A stretch of DNA of 5,619 nt, from positions 1-5,619 of the forward strand of contig JAPOZE010000455.1 of assembly GCA_026706225.1 (NCBI GenBank), read 5' to 3'. The DNA comes from Acidobacteriota bacterium. Its GTDB lineage: Bacteria > Acidobacteriota > Terriglobia > Versatilivoradales > Versatilivoraceae. Below, piece by piece: positions 1 to 5,619 of the stretch (positions are counted from its first letter, which is position 1; every line of letters starts with the position of its first letter). Position numbers and translations under genes: made by a program. The notes below the pieces were generated by a model. It saw nothing but the letters and a program-made list of their open reading frames with translations. It was not told the origin of the DNA and searched no databases.

Positions 1-38
1 TCGCCGACTCGTCCCGGCCGTCTGGAGGGGGATTTCAT
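1..38 (-). CDS. rbfA: Probable 30S ribosome-binding factor A, first 12 codons only
   Basis: The ATG at 38-36 opens a frame that runs off the left edge; only MKSPSRRPGRVG and part of a 13th codon are visible. The start overlaps the stop of the preceding DUF503 gene as ATGA, a typical translational-coupling arrangement. RbfA proteins usually begin with a short basic stretch containing an R-x-x-R-V motif, and RPGRV fits this. RbfA directly follows the YlxP/DUF503 gene or infB in many bacterial operons. It binds the 30S subunit during late maturation of 16S rRNA, so it fits with RimP and IF-2 in this operon. Upstream there is only a weak GAG as ribosome binding site, which favours coupling. The identification rests on position and a very short N-terminus; no domain is visible. 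Confidence 0.62.
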   Translation of the reverse strand, partial: MKSPSRRPGRVG

Positions 39-313
39 AGAAACTCTATCTGGCAATGAGCCAGATTTCCGTCCAGGATTTTTTCGGCTTCATCGGTTAC
101 AGTCTGCAGGGTTCGTTCGAGGATGACGTGGTCGGAAGCGATGGCAACGATGCCCAGGGTCGACCGCTGCCAGAGGTCCTGGTGTCCGCATTCGGCTACG
201 GAGACATTGAACTTCTTGAGACGGTCCCGCAGGCTGCGAATCACCTGGCGTTTGTCTTTGAGCGACTGGGCGTAGGGGAGGACGACTTCCAGGGTGAGCA
301 AGCCGATGTTCAT
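35..313 (-). CDS. ylxP: DUF503 family protein (YlxP-like)
   Basis: This 92-residue protein matches the DUF503/YlxP family in length and sequence. The N-terminal strand MNIGLLTLEVVLP is followed by the characteristic SLKDKRQVIRSLRDRLKKFNVSVAE helix-strand section (residues 17-41), then the conserved HQDLWQRSTLGIVAIASD segment (44-61) and a C-terminal helix and strand. The family has a small ferredoxin-like fold, no signal peptide or membrane segment, and no firmly established biochemical role. Its usual place between infB and rbfA, as here, points to a role near ribosome maturation or translation. The ATG lies 28 nt after the infB stop. No clear Shine-Dalgarno sequence precedes it (the bases before ATG read AAGCCCGCC), so translation may depend on ribosomes arriving from infB. 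The end overlaps the next gene by 4 nt. Confidence 0.93.
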   Translation of the reverse strand: MNIGLLTLEVVLPYAQSLKDKRQVIRSLRDRLKKFNVSVAECGHQDLWQRSTLGIVAIASDHVILERTLQTVTDEAEKILDGNLAHCQIEFL

Positions 314-341
314 GGCGGGCTTGGGTGGAGCCGGGACGGCC

Positions 342-2954
342 TCAATCCATCTGCGGGGCGACCTTCTCCATGGTGAAGGCTTCGATGACGTCGTCGTTCT
401 TGATGTCGCTGAACCGCTCCAGGCCGATGCCGCATTCCAGCCCCGAGCGCACTTCCCCGGCGTCGTCCTTGAAGCGCCTCAGGGAGGCGATCTTGCCTTC
501 GTAGATCACGACATTGTCTCGCAGCAACCGCGCCTTGGAGTTTCGGGAAACTTTCCCGTCCGAAATATAGCAGCCGGCCACCACGCCCGCCTTGGGAACC
601 TTGAAGGTCATTCTGACCTGGGCGGTGCCTTGCCAGATTTCCTTGAAGGTGTGGTCCAGCAGGCCCAGCATGGCGTTCCGGATCTCTTCACTGATTTTGT
701 AGATCACGGTATGCAGGCGAATGTCGACACCCTCCTGCGAGGCCAGTTCGCCCGCCTTCTTCTCCGGCCTGACGTTGAATCCGACGATGACGGCATTGGA
801 GGCGGAGGCCAGCAGCACGTTGGTTTCGGTGATGGCTCCGGTGCCGCGGTCGATGATTTTCACCTTGACCTTGTCGTTGCTGAGCTTGGAGAGGGTCTCC
901 GAGACGACTTCCACCGAACCCTGCACGTCGGCCTTCAGAATGGTGGGAAGCTCCTTGACCACGCCTTCGCTCATCTGCTCATGCAGGTGTTCCGGCGTGA
1001 GGCGGGCCGTCTTGGCCAGTTGGCTCTCCCGAAGCTTCGATTGGCGCAGGTTGCCGATCTGCCTGGTCCTGCTTGCATCGCTGAGCACCTGGAACAGGTC
1101 GCCGGCATGGGGAACCGATTCAAGTCCCAGGACCTCGACCGGCATGGCGGGAACGGCGGCTTGCACCGGCGTGCCGTGGAAATCCAGCATGGCTCTGACC
1201 TTTCCCGTGACCGGGCCGGCGATAAAGGAATCCCCGACCGTCAGCGTGCCGTTCTGAACCAGGACGGTTGCCACCGGTCCTCTGCCTCGGTCGAGCTTGG
1301 CTTCCACGATCGTTCCCATGGCCGTTCGCTGGGGGTTGGCCTTCAGGCCCTGCAGATCGGCGACCAGCAGAATCATCTCCAGCAGGAGGTCCAGGTTGGT
1401 CTTCTCTATGGCCGACACTTCCACGGTTACCGTGTCTCCGCCCCAGTCTTCAGGTGTCAACCCGTTGGCGGCCAGGCTTTTCTTGACCGTGTCCACCTGG
1501 GCATTGGGCCGATCGATCTTGTTGATGGCCACGACGATGGGAACCTTGGCGGCCCGGGCATGGTTGATGGCCTCCAGCGTTTGCGGCATCACGCCGTCGT
1601 CGGCCGCCACCACCAGGACGACGATGTCGGTCACCTTGGCTCCCCGGGCCCGCATCATGGTGAAAGCTTCATGGCCCGGGGTGTCCAGGAAGGTGATCAT
1701 GCGCTGGTTCTTTTCGACCTGGTAGGCGCCGATGTGCTGGGTGATGCCACCGGCTTCCTGGGAGGTAACGTCGGTTTCGCGAATCGCATCCAGCAGGGAG
1801 GTCTTGCCGTGGTCGACGTGGCCCATGATGGTCACCACCGGCGGTCGCGGCGCGATGTTCTCCGATTTTTCCTCGGCAATGGCTTCATACTCGGCGTCTT
1901 CCTCGAAACTGACGATAGAGGCTTCCGCGCCGAAATCCGCGCTCAGGTCCTTGGCCAGAGTCTCGTCCAAGGTCTGGTTCATGGTGGCGAAGATACCCTT
2001 GTCCAGCAGCCGCTTGATCAGATCCTTGGCTTTGACTTCCAGCCGTTCCCCCAGCTCCTTGATGGTGACGCCCTCGGTCAGGGTGACGGAGCGGTTGATG
2101 GGAATGGGCTGAAAGGGTTCGGGCCGGGCTACGGACGGCGCCTGCCGTGCAGCGAATCTGCCTTCCCGAGACTCATGCCGCCCGCCATGACGCCGCCCGC
2201 CCGGCCTGCCCCGGCGGTGGTCCCGGGGCGGCCCGCCGGGACCGGGCGGTCGGCCGGGAAACGGGGTCAGAGGCCTGCGCTGCGGTGGGAAGCCGGAAGT
2301 CGGCCTGGTTCCCGTGGGAGGGCTGAGAGGCCGGGCCGGCGCTCCCTGGCGGGACCGGGAAAGAAACGGCCGGGTCCGGATCTGGCCCGATCTGGAAAGG
2401 TGTTGGCGGATGGTTTCGGTCGGCGAAGGCCGCTCCAGGCCGGCGGGCTTCCTGGGCGGCGCAACCGTGCCGGGCGCGGGGGCCGGTTTTGCGCTCACCG
2501 GATCCAATTTGGCGGCCGGCTGCACAATGACGGCCGGTGGGTCAGTGACCGGTGGAGAGGTGGCCGGGGGTGCCGCCGCCGGGACAATCTCGGGAACGGC
2601 AGGCCCGGGTTTGGCCTCCACGACCGTCGTCGGGGCGGTTTCGGGAGGGGCGTCCGACGGCGCCGTCTCGACCGCGGCCGGCTCAGGTGCCTCCTCGGTC
2701 CTGGCCGGGGCTTCCGTCGCCGGTTGGGGCTTCTCCGCGGTTTCAGCCGGTGCCGGTTGCTCCGGTGCGGCTGCCTTCGCCTTCTGCGCTTTTTTGCCGG
2801 AGAAGTGGTCCTTGATGTCCTGGACGACTTCGGCCCCCACGAAACTGCTGGCCGAGACCCTCTTCATCCCCTCCTGCTTCAGGTAGGCGACGATCTCCTT
2901 GACCCCGACCTTGATCTCCGGCGCCAGTTTCAACAACCGGGTCTTTTCGCTCAC
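342..2954 (-). CDS. infB: Translation initiation factor IF-2
   Basis: IF-2 is the GTPase that places formyl-Met-tRNA on the 30S subunit and promotes 50S joining. At 870 residues the length is normal for a long bacterial IF-2. Domains in order: an IF2_N helical domain (about 1-52); a low-complexity linker (about 53-285) rich in Pro/Ala/Glu, then in Arg/Gly/Pro; a second IF2_N domain (about 293-343); the G domain with G1 GHVDHGKT (378-385), G2 GGITQH (402-407), G3 DTPGHE (424-429), G4 NKID (478-481) and G5 SAI (514-516); the beta-barrel domain II (about 545-630); domain III (about 665-765); and the C-terminal tRNA-binding domain (about 775-870, with GLECGIGLE at 838-846). All GTPase motifs are intact. 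The start is GTG at 2954-2952, with a strong GGAGGT at 2963-2958 three bases upstream. It begins 20 nt after the nusA stop, so the two are probably cotranscribed and perhaps coupled. Confidence 0.99.
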   Translation of the reverse strand: MSEKTRLLKLAPEIKVGVKEIVAYLKQEGMKRVSASSFVGAEVVQDIKDHFSGKKAQKAKAAAPEQPAPAETAEKPQPATEAPARTEEAPEPAAVETAPSDAPPETAPTTVVEAKPGPAVPEIVPAAAPPATSPPVTDPPAVIVQPAAKLDPVSAKPAPAPGTVAPPRKPAGLERPSPTETIRQHLSRSGQIRTRPFLSRSRQGAPARPLSPPTGTRPTSGFPPQRRPLTPFPGRPPGPGGPPRDHRRGRPGGRRHGGRHESREGRFAARQAPSVARPEPFQPIPINRSVTLTEGVTIKELGERLEVKAKDLIKRLLDKGIFATMNQTLDETLAKDLSADFGAEASIVSFEEDAEYEAIAEEKSENIAPRPPVVTIMGHVDHGKTSLLDAIRETDVTSQEAGGITQHIGAYQVEKNQRMITFLDTPGHEAFTMMRARGAKVTDIVVLVVAADDGVMPQTLEAINHARAAKVPIVVAINKIDRPNAQVDTVKKSLAANGLTPEDWGGDTVTVEVSAIEKTNLDLLLEMILLVADLQGLKANPQRTAMGTIVEAKLDRGRGPVATVLVQNGTLTVGDSFIAGPVTGKVRAMLDFHGTPVQAAVPAMPVEVLGLESVPHAGDLFQVLSDASRTRQIGNLRQSKLRESQLAKTARLTPEHLHEQMSEGVVKELPTILKADVQGSVEVVSETLSKLSNDKVKVKIIDRGTGAITETNVLLASASNAVIVGFNVRPEKKAGELASQEGVDIRLHTVIYKISEEIRNAMLGLLDHTFKEIWQGTAQVRMTFKVPKAGVVAGCYISDGKVSRNSKARLLRDNVVIYEGKIASLRRFKDDAGEVRSGLECGIGLERFSDIKNDDVIEAFTMEKVAPQMD

Positions 2955-2974
2955 GAAACCTCCGCAGGCAGTCG

Positions 2975-4483
2975 TTAGCTGCCCCCGATTTCCTCCTCAT
3001 CGGTTCCAGGTCCGTTTTCGTCCGAGCCTGTCCGCGCCGTTGTACTCTCCGCCTCTGCGCCAGCGGCTTCCTCCGTGGAGGCTTCCGAAGGGTCGGAGGC
3101 CTGGAGCGAGCCTTCGGCTTCCTCAGCCTGCTCTTCGGCCTGGCGGGCTTCGGCCTCCCTCCTGGCCCTCTCCTCTTCGGCCCTCTTTTCGGCTTCGGCC
3201 GCCCTTCTGGCTTCGACGGCTTCGGTATATCGAATGTAGTATTCCTTTACCGAAGCGATAATCTTTTCGGCGCTCTTGGGACCAACGCCCTTGATGTCGG
3301 TCAGATCGGCAATGGGAGTGTCCGCCAGCTCCTCGATGGTCTCGATACCGCTTTCCGTGAGCTTGGCCAGAATGCCCGGAGAAAGGGCCGGCAACTCGGA
3401 GAGCGGTGTCCTGGCTGACAGCAGAGCCATCTGATCTTCAATCTCGGCCCGCTTCTCCTCTTCGCTCTTGATGTCGATTTTCCACCCCGTCAACTTTGCC
3501 GCCAAGCGCACGTTCTGGCCCTTTTTCCCGATAGCCAGCGACAACTGATCCGTTTCCACGATGACTTCCAGGTGCCGGTCCTCGGCATCCAGGACGGAGG
3601 CGCGGCTGATCTTGGCCGGGCTCAAGGCGTTCATCACGAAGTTGATGGTGTCCTCGGAGTAGGGAATGATGTCGATCTTCTCTCCGTGGAGTTCACGGAT
3701 GATGGCCTGAACTCTCGACCCTTTCATTCCCACGCAGGCCCCCACCGGGTCGACGTCCTTGTCGCGGGAGGACACGGCGATCTTGGATCGTTCCCCCGTA
3801 TCTCTGGCAGCGGCCCGAATGGTGACCGTCCCGTCGTAGATCTCCGGCACTTCCATTTCAAACAGCTTGGCCAGCAAGGCCGGATCGATGCGGGAAACAA
3901 TGACCTGGGGGCCTCTGGAAGGTTTCTCCACCTTGATGATGACCACGCGGATTCTGTCGCCCATGGTGAAGCTCTCCAGGCGCGACTGCTCTCGCCTGGG
4001 AAGTCGACCCTCCGCCGTTCCCAGGTCGACAATCACGTCGGGGCCTTCGGTCCGCTTGACCAGACAGGTGACCACCTCGCCGAGCCGCTGGCTGTATTCT
4101 TCGAAGATGCTCTCCCGTTCCGCCTCGCGAACCTTCTGCAGAATCACCTGCTTGGCCGTCTGGGCGGCAATGCGCCCCAGCACATCGGTGGGTTTCTCTA
4201 TTTTCACCTCTCCATCGATCTCCGCGGCGGGATCGATTCGCCGGGCCTCGGAGAGGGAGATTTCGTGGGTGGGGTCGGTGACCGTCTCGACGATCTGCTT
4301 GACCGCGTGAACCTCGACCCGGCCGGTGTCCTTGTTGAAGGAGGAGGTCAATTCCTCGGTGGACTTGTAGTACTTGCGGGTGGCCACCAGAATCGCATCT
4401 TCCACGGCGCTGACCACGATCTCCGGATCGATCCCCTTTTCCTTGCTGAGAAGGTCGATGTGTTGGAAGAGCAAAGTGCTCAT
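2975..4483 (-). CDS. nusA: Transcription termination/antitermination protein NusA
   Basis: NusA binds RNA polymerase and nascent RNA; it stimulates pausing and intrinsic termination and takes part in rRNA antitermination. The 502 residues show the RNAP-binding N-terminal domain (about 1-125, starting FQHIDLLSKEKGIDPEIVV), an S1 domain (about 134-199), KH1 with GMKG (252-255), and KH2 with GKKG inside AIGKKGQNVRLAAKLTGW (317-334). A single helix-hairpin-helix segment follows (about 366-415, with DIKGVGPKSAEKI at 396-408). The last 80 residues (about 421-502) are a highly charged Glu/Ala/Arg tail, coiled-coil-like and ending acidic. The length matches bacterial NusA proteins with a C-terminal extension. 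The ATG is preceded by GGAG at 4492-4489 with 5-nt spacing. It is the second gene of the operon, 52 bp after rimP, with a strong hairpin in the gap. The core sequence resembles Acidobacteriota NusA as I remember it. Confidence 0.99.
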   Translation of the reverse strand: MSTLLFQHIDLLSKEKGIDPEIVVSAVEDAILVATRKYYKSTEELTSSFNKDTGRVEVHAVKQIVETVTDPTHEISLSEARRIDPAAEIDGEVKIEKPTDVLGRIAAQTAKQVILQKVREAERESIFEEYSQRLGEVVTCLVKRTEGPDVIVDLGTAEGRLPRREQSRLESFTMGDRIRVVIIKVEKPSRGPQVIVSRIDPALLAKLFEMEVPEIYDGTVTIRAAARDTGERSKIAVSSRDKDVDPVGACVGMKGSRVQAIIRELHGEKIDIIPYSEDTINFVMNALSPAKISRASVLDAEDRHLEVIVETDQLSLAIGKKGQNVRLAAKLTGWKIDIKSEEEKRAEIEDQMALLSARTPLSELPALSPGILAKLTESGIETIEELADTPIADLTDIKGVGPKSAEKIIASVKEYYIRYTEAVEARRAAEAEKRAEEERARREAEARQAEEQAEEAEGSLQASDPSEASTEEAAGAEAESTTARTGSDENGPGTDEEEIGGS

Positions 4484-4498
4484 GAATGCTCCGTTGCG

Positions 4499-4527
4499 CT
4501 CGGAAACAGGGCAGCCCCGTTTCCGAG
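4499..4527 (-). promoter_or_regulatory. 13-bp stem-loop between rimP and nusA
   Basis: On the transcribed strand the arms are CTCGGAAACGGGG and CCCTGTTTCCGAG, separated by a 3-nt loop CTG. All 13 positions pair, with one G-U. The structure fills most of the 52-nt gap, starting 8 nt after the rimP stop and ending 6 nt before the nusA GGAG. No T tract follows on either strand, so it is not a canonical intrinsic terminator. Possible roles (inference) are an mRNA processing site of RNase III type, a stability element setting the rimP:nusA ratio, or a protein-binding site for control of nusA. The pairing is read directly from sequence; the function is unknown. Confidence 0.7.
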
Positions 4528-4535
4528 ACAGAACA

Positions 4536-4991
4536 CTAGAAGTCGAAATCCAACTGGGCCTTGGCGACGACTTCCAGTGGAATCAATACCGAAGTTGCAT
4601 CTCTCCGCTCCACGGCCACCCGGGTCCCCTTCATGCCGAGCAGCCTTCCACGGAAATGCCGCGAGCCTTCCACGGCCTCCCGGGTGGAGATTTTGACCAG
4701 CCGGCCCGCAAAACGCCGGAACTCCCCCGGCGTGCGCAGCCGTCGGTTCAGGCCCGGTGAGGATACTTCCAGCGTGTAGCTCCCGGCAACGGCTTCCTCG
4801 ACCTCGAGCAGCGGGCCCACCAGGTGGCTGATTCGAGCGCAGTCGTCGTGATTGATTCCTCCTGCCCGGTCGATGAAAATCCGCAGAACCCGCCGCCCCG
4901 GGGAACCCTTCAACTCAACCTCTACGAGGTCGAACCCCTCGGCCCGAACCACCTCGTCGATGAGAGCCGTTGTTTTCTCGGGCGACAGCAA
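4536..4991 (-). CDS. rimP: Ribosome maturation factor RimP
   Basis: RimP (YhbC/P15a family) assists assembly of the 30S subunit. From the chosen TTG start the protein has 151 residues, the normal family length. The N-terminal alpha/beta domain (about 1-86) shows EKTTALIDEVVRAEGFDLVEVEL (5-27), RVLRIFIDRAGGINHDDCARIS (34-55) and the signature YTLEVSSPGLNRRL (72-85). The C-terminal SH3-like domain (about 88-151) contains FRGRLLGMKGTRVAVE (113-128) and ends in KAQLDFDF. The frame is open farther upstream to a GTG at 5060, but that extension would encode MTRVGESPLFCCLSACGKRRICG through the terminator hairpin and matches nothing in the family. The TTG at 4991-4989 has AAGGA 8 nt upstream and places the first helix where RimP proteins normally begin. 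It is the first gene of the operon. Confidence 0.96.
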   Translation of the reverse strand: MLSPEKTTALIDEVVRAEGFDLVEVELKGSPGRRVLRIFIDRAGGINHDDCARISHLVGPLLEVEEAVAGSYTLEVSSPGLNRRLRTPGEFRRFAGRLVKISTREAVEGSRHFRGRLLGMKGTRVAVERRDATSVLIPLEVVAKAQLDFDF

Positions 4992-4999
4992 GCCGCAGA

Positions 5000-5004
5000 T
5001 CCTT
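5000..5004 (-). promoter_or_regulatory. Ribosome binding site deciding the rimP TTG start
   Basis: AAGGA on the minus strand lies 8 nt before the TTG at 4991-4989. There is no in-frame ATG near the expected RimP N-terminus, and the next GTG, at the codon for Val15, would cut into the first helix. The site therefore supports the TTG start over the far-upstream GTG at 5060, whose only preceding sequence is promoter-like. Confidence 0.65.
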
Positions 5005-5029
5005 CGCTTCCCGCAGGCTGAGAGGCAAC

Positions 5030-5052
5030 AAAAAAGTGGGCTTTCGCCCACT
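5030..5052 (-). terminator. Intrinsic terminator hairpin in the rimP leader (possible attenuator)
   Basis: The minus strand reads AGTGGGC, a GAAA loop, then GCCCACT (5052-5035). This is a perfect 7-bp stem with a GNRA tetraloop, followed by five T (5034-5030) and then GTTG. This is the classic layout of a Rho-independent terminator oriented toward rimP, 26 nt before the rimP ribosome binding site. It could simply end the upstream regulator transcript, whose stop is 118 nt earlier. However, only about 38 nt separate it from the rimP start, leaving no room for a complete promoter plus leader after it. Operon transcripts must therefore probably cross it. Attenuation by NusA, encoded two genes downstream, is a plausible inference. 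The interrupted T tract suggests incomplete termination. Confidence 0.8.
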
Positions 5053-5062
5053 CGGGTCACGG

Positions 5063-5091
5063 ATTCTATCGTGCGACCGGTTGGAAATCAA
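5063..5091 (-). promoter_or_regulatory. Predicted sigma-70-type promoter of the rimP-nusA-infB operon
   Basis: The minus strand has TTGATT (5091-5086, 4 of 6 matches to the -35 consensus), an exact 17-bp spacer and TAGAAT (5068-5063, 5 of 6 matches to the -10 consensus). A short AT-rich run (AATTTTGTTG) lies just upstream. The expected transcription start is about 5058-5056, only some 4-6 nt before the terminator hairpin. It is the best promoter-like pair I found in the intergenic region, but it is unverified, and promoter consensus in the host phylum may differ. Confidence 0.5.
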
Positions 5092-5104
5092 CAAAATTCG
5101 ATAC

Positions 5105-5122
5105 CGGCGCCTTGGTGCGCCG
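5105..5122 (-). other. GC-rich hairpin downstream of the regulator gene
   Basis: Arms CGGCGC and GCGCCG form a 6-bp stem around a 6-nt loop, about 50 nt after the regulator stop and just upstream of the predicted rimP promoter. On the minus strand it is followed by GTATCGAATTTTG, so a T-rich run begins only about 8 nt after the stem. That makes it at best a weak terminator. It may instead be an mRNA 3' end structure, a protein-binding palindrome, or chance in GC-rich DNA. Confidence 0.3.
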
Positions 5123-5170
5123 ATGGGTCGGATGACTCCTGTGGAGGCCCGTCGGGCTTGATGGAGGCCC

Positions 5171-5619
5171 TCAAGCCGAGGTCTGTTCGAGGTGCTGGTG
5201 CAGGTCGGCGCTGCTGGAAAGAATGTGGGCCTTCATGGCCTGGCGGGCCTGCTCGGCTCGACCCGATTTCAGGGCCATGAGGATGGCCCGGTGCTCCCGG
5301 ATGGAGGATTGGGCTCGATGCCGGTCTTGGGGGCCGGAAAGGGGGGAGACCAGGCTCTCCTTGATCCAGGCCTGGAGATAGCCCCGGGTCATGCTGACGA
5401 GGTGGTGCAGGATGGTGTTCTGGGTTGCCTGAGCCACCAGCAGGTGAAATTCCAGGTCGAATCGCAGGTAGCGGTCCGGGAGGTCCACGGAGCTCTCCAT
5501 GCCCTGAATCGTCGCTTCCATGGCTTCCAGGTTGGCCGGGGTGGCTTTGCGGGCAGCCGAGAAAGCCGTCTGGGTTTCCAGCATGAGCCGGGTCTCCAGA
5601 AGGTCCTCGACCTTCTTGG
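5171..5619 (-). CDS. GntR family transcriptional regulator, FadR subfamily (C-terminal FCD domain; 5' part outside window)
   Basis: The frame is open to the right edge, so the gene starts outside the window. Reading in from the edge, KKVEDLLETRLMLETQTAFSAARKATPANLEAM matches the beginning of the FCD (FadR C-terminal) effector domain (E-x-R-x-x-L-E and A-x-x-A-A). An all-helical domain follows. The usual FCD metal/ligand residues are visible: counting from the Met at 5584 they are Asp43 and His47 (in DLEFH), His98 (in REHRAILMAL) and His120 (MKAHI). This Asp-His-His-His set suggests a metal-containing pocket for a small carboxylate, as in many FadR-type regulators. The winged-helix DNA-binding half must lie beyond the window. 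The effector and targets cannot be told from here. The gene is not an obvious part of the ribosome operon: 179 bp and a terminator-like hairpin separate it from rimP. Confidence 0.88.
   Translation of the reverse strand, partial: KKVEDLLETRLMLETQTAFSAARKATPANLEAMEATIQGMESSVDLPDRYLRFDLEFHLLVAQATQNTILHHLVSMTRGYLQAWIKESLVSPLSGPQDRHRAQSSIREHRAILMALKSGRAEQARQAMKAHILSSSADLHQHLEQTSA

Noticed and set aside
330..340. Small hairpin GCCG-TCC-CGGC right after the infB stop.
   Set aside because: Only 4 strong pairs, no T tract and GC-rich surroundings; expected by chance, and the operon clearly continues.
2865..2877. Possible internal infB start at Met30 (ATG 2867-2865) preceded by AGGAGG.
   Set aside because: The AGGAGG is only 2 nt from the ATG, too close for efficient initiation. 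A start there would remove half of the first IF2_N domain. The GTG at 2954 has a good ribosome binding site.
294..2978. An 894-codon open frame on the plus strand opposite all of infB.
   Set aside because: It is codon-aligned with infB on the complementary strand, so it stays open simply because infB avoids TTA, CTA and TCA codons, as expected in a GC-rich gene. Its translation is low-complexity and Gly/Arg/His-rich with no recognisable domain, while infB is unambiguous.
3572..4696. A 374-codon plus-strand open frame opposite nusA and the end of rimP.
   Set aside because: Same complementary-frame artefact. The predicted protein has no recognisable family and spans two well-supported genes and their gap.
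5058..5060. Leaderless translation of a longer RimP from the GTG at 5060.
   Set aside because: The GTG is only 2 nt from the predicted -10 element, closer than normal transcription starts, and the extra N-terminus is not RimP-like.
4992..5170. A tRNA-Met or other tRNA gene upstream of rimP, as found before this operon in E. coli.
   Set aside because: No cloverleaf, no T-loop GGTTCGAATCC-type sequence and no acceptor-stem pairing of tRNA size in this intergenic region on either strand.

Overview
The window carries a conserved bacterial translation/transcription housekeeping operon, read entirely on the minus strand (right to left): rimP, nusA, infB, a DUF503/YlxP-type gene and the first codons of a gene that is probably rbfA. 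Upstream, at the right edge, lies the C-terminal part of a GntR/FadR-family transcriptional regulator on the same strand. The DNA is GC-rich (roughly 60% by eye), with strong G/C preference at third codon positions. The NusA sequence, the IF-2 sequence and the gene order suggest a GC-rich Gram-negative-type bacterium. The closest remembered resemblance of NusA is to Acidobacteriota proteins, but this is an impression from memory and no search was run.

Layout from right to left. Positions 5619-5171 hold the regulator (FCD ligand-binding domain), whose DNA-binding half lies outside the window. Positions 5170-4992 are a 179-bp intergenic stretch with a GC-rich hairpin, a good sigma-70-like promoter (TTGATT, 17 bp, TAGAAT) and, almost at the predicted transcription start, a textbook intrinsic-terminator hairpin (7-bp stem, GAAA loop, T tract) pointing toward rimP. 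RimP follows from 4991 to 4536 and probably starts at a TTG codon preceded by AAGGA. A 52-bp gap contains a 13-bp near-perfect hairpin just before the nusA ribosome binding site. NusA (4483-2975) and IF-2 (2954-342) follow with only 20 bp between them, so no ylxR or L7Ae-like gene is inserted there. The DUF503 gene is 313-35, and its stop codon overlaps the ATG of the presumed rbfA (ATGA).

The genes belong together functionally. RimP and RbfA mature the 30S subunit, NusA controls pausing, termination and antitermination, and IF-2 brings initiator tRNA to the 30S. A terminator in front of an operon that encodes NusA fits an autoregulatory attenuation circuit like those reported for nusA operons in other bacteria. 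Together with the rimP-nusA intergenic hairpin, it is the most interesting part of an otherwise ordinary core-genome region. I see no mobile element, CRISPR array, tRNA or rRNA, and no undescribed multi-gene system.
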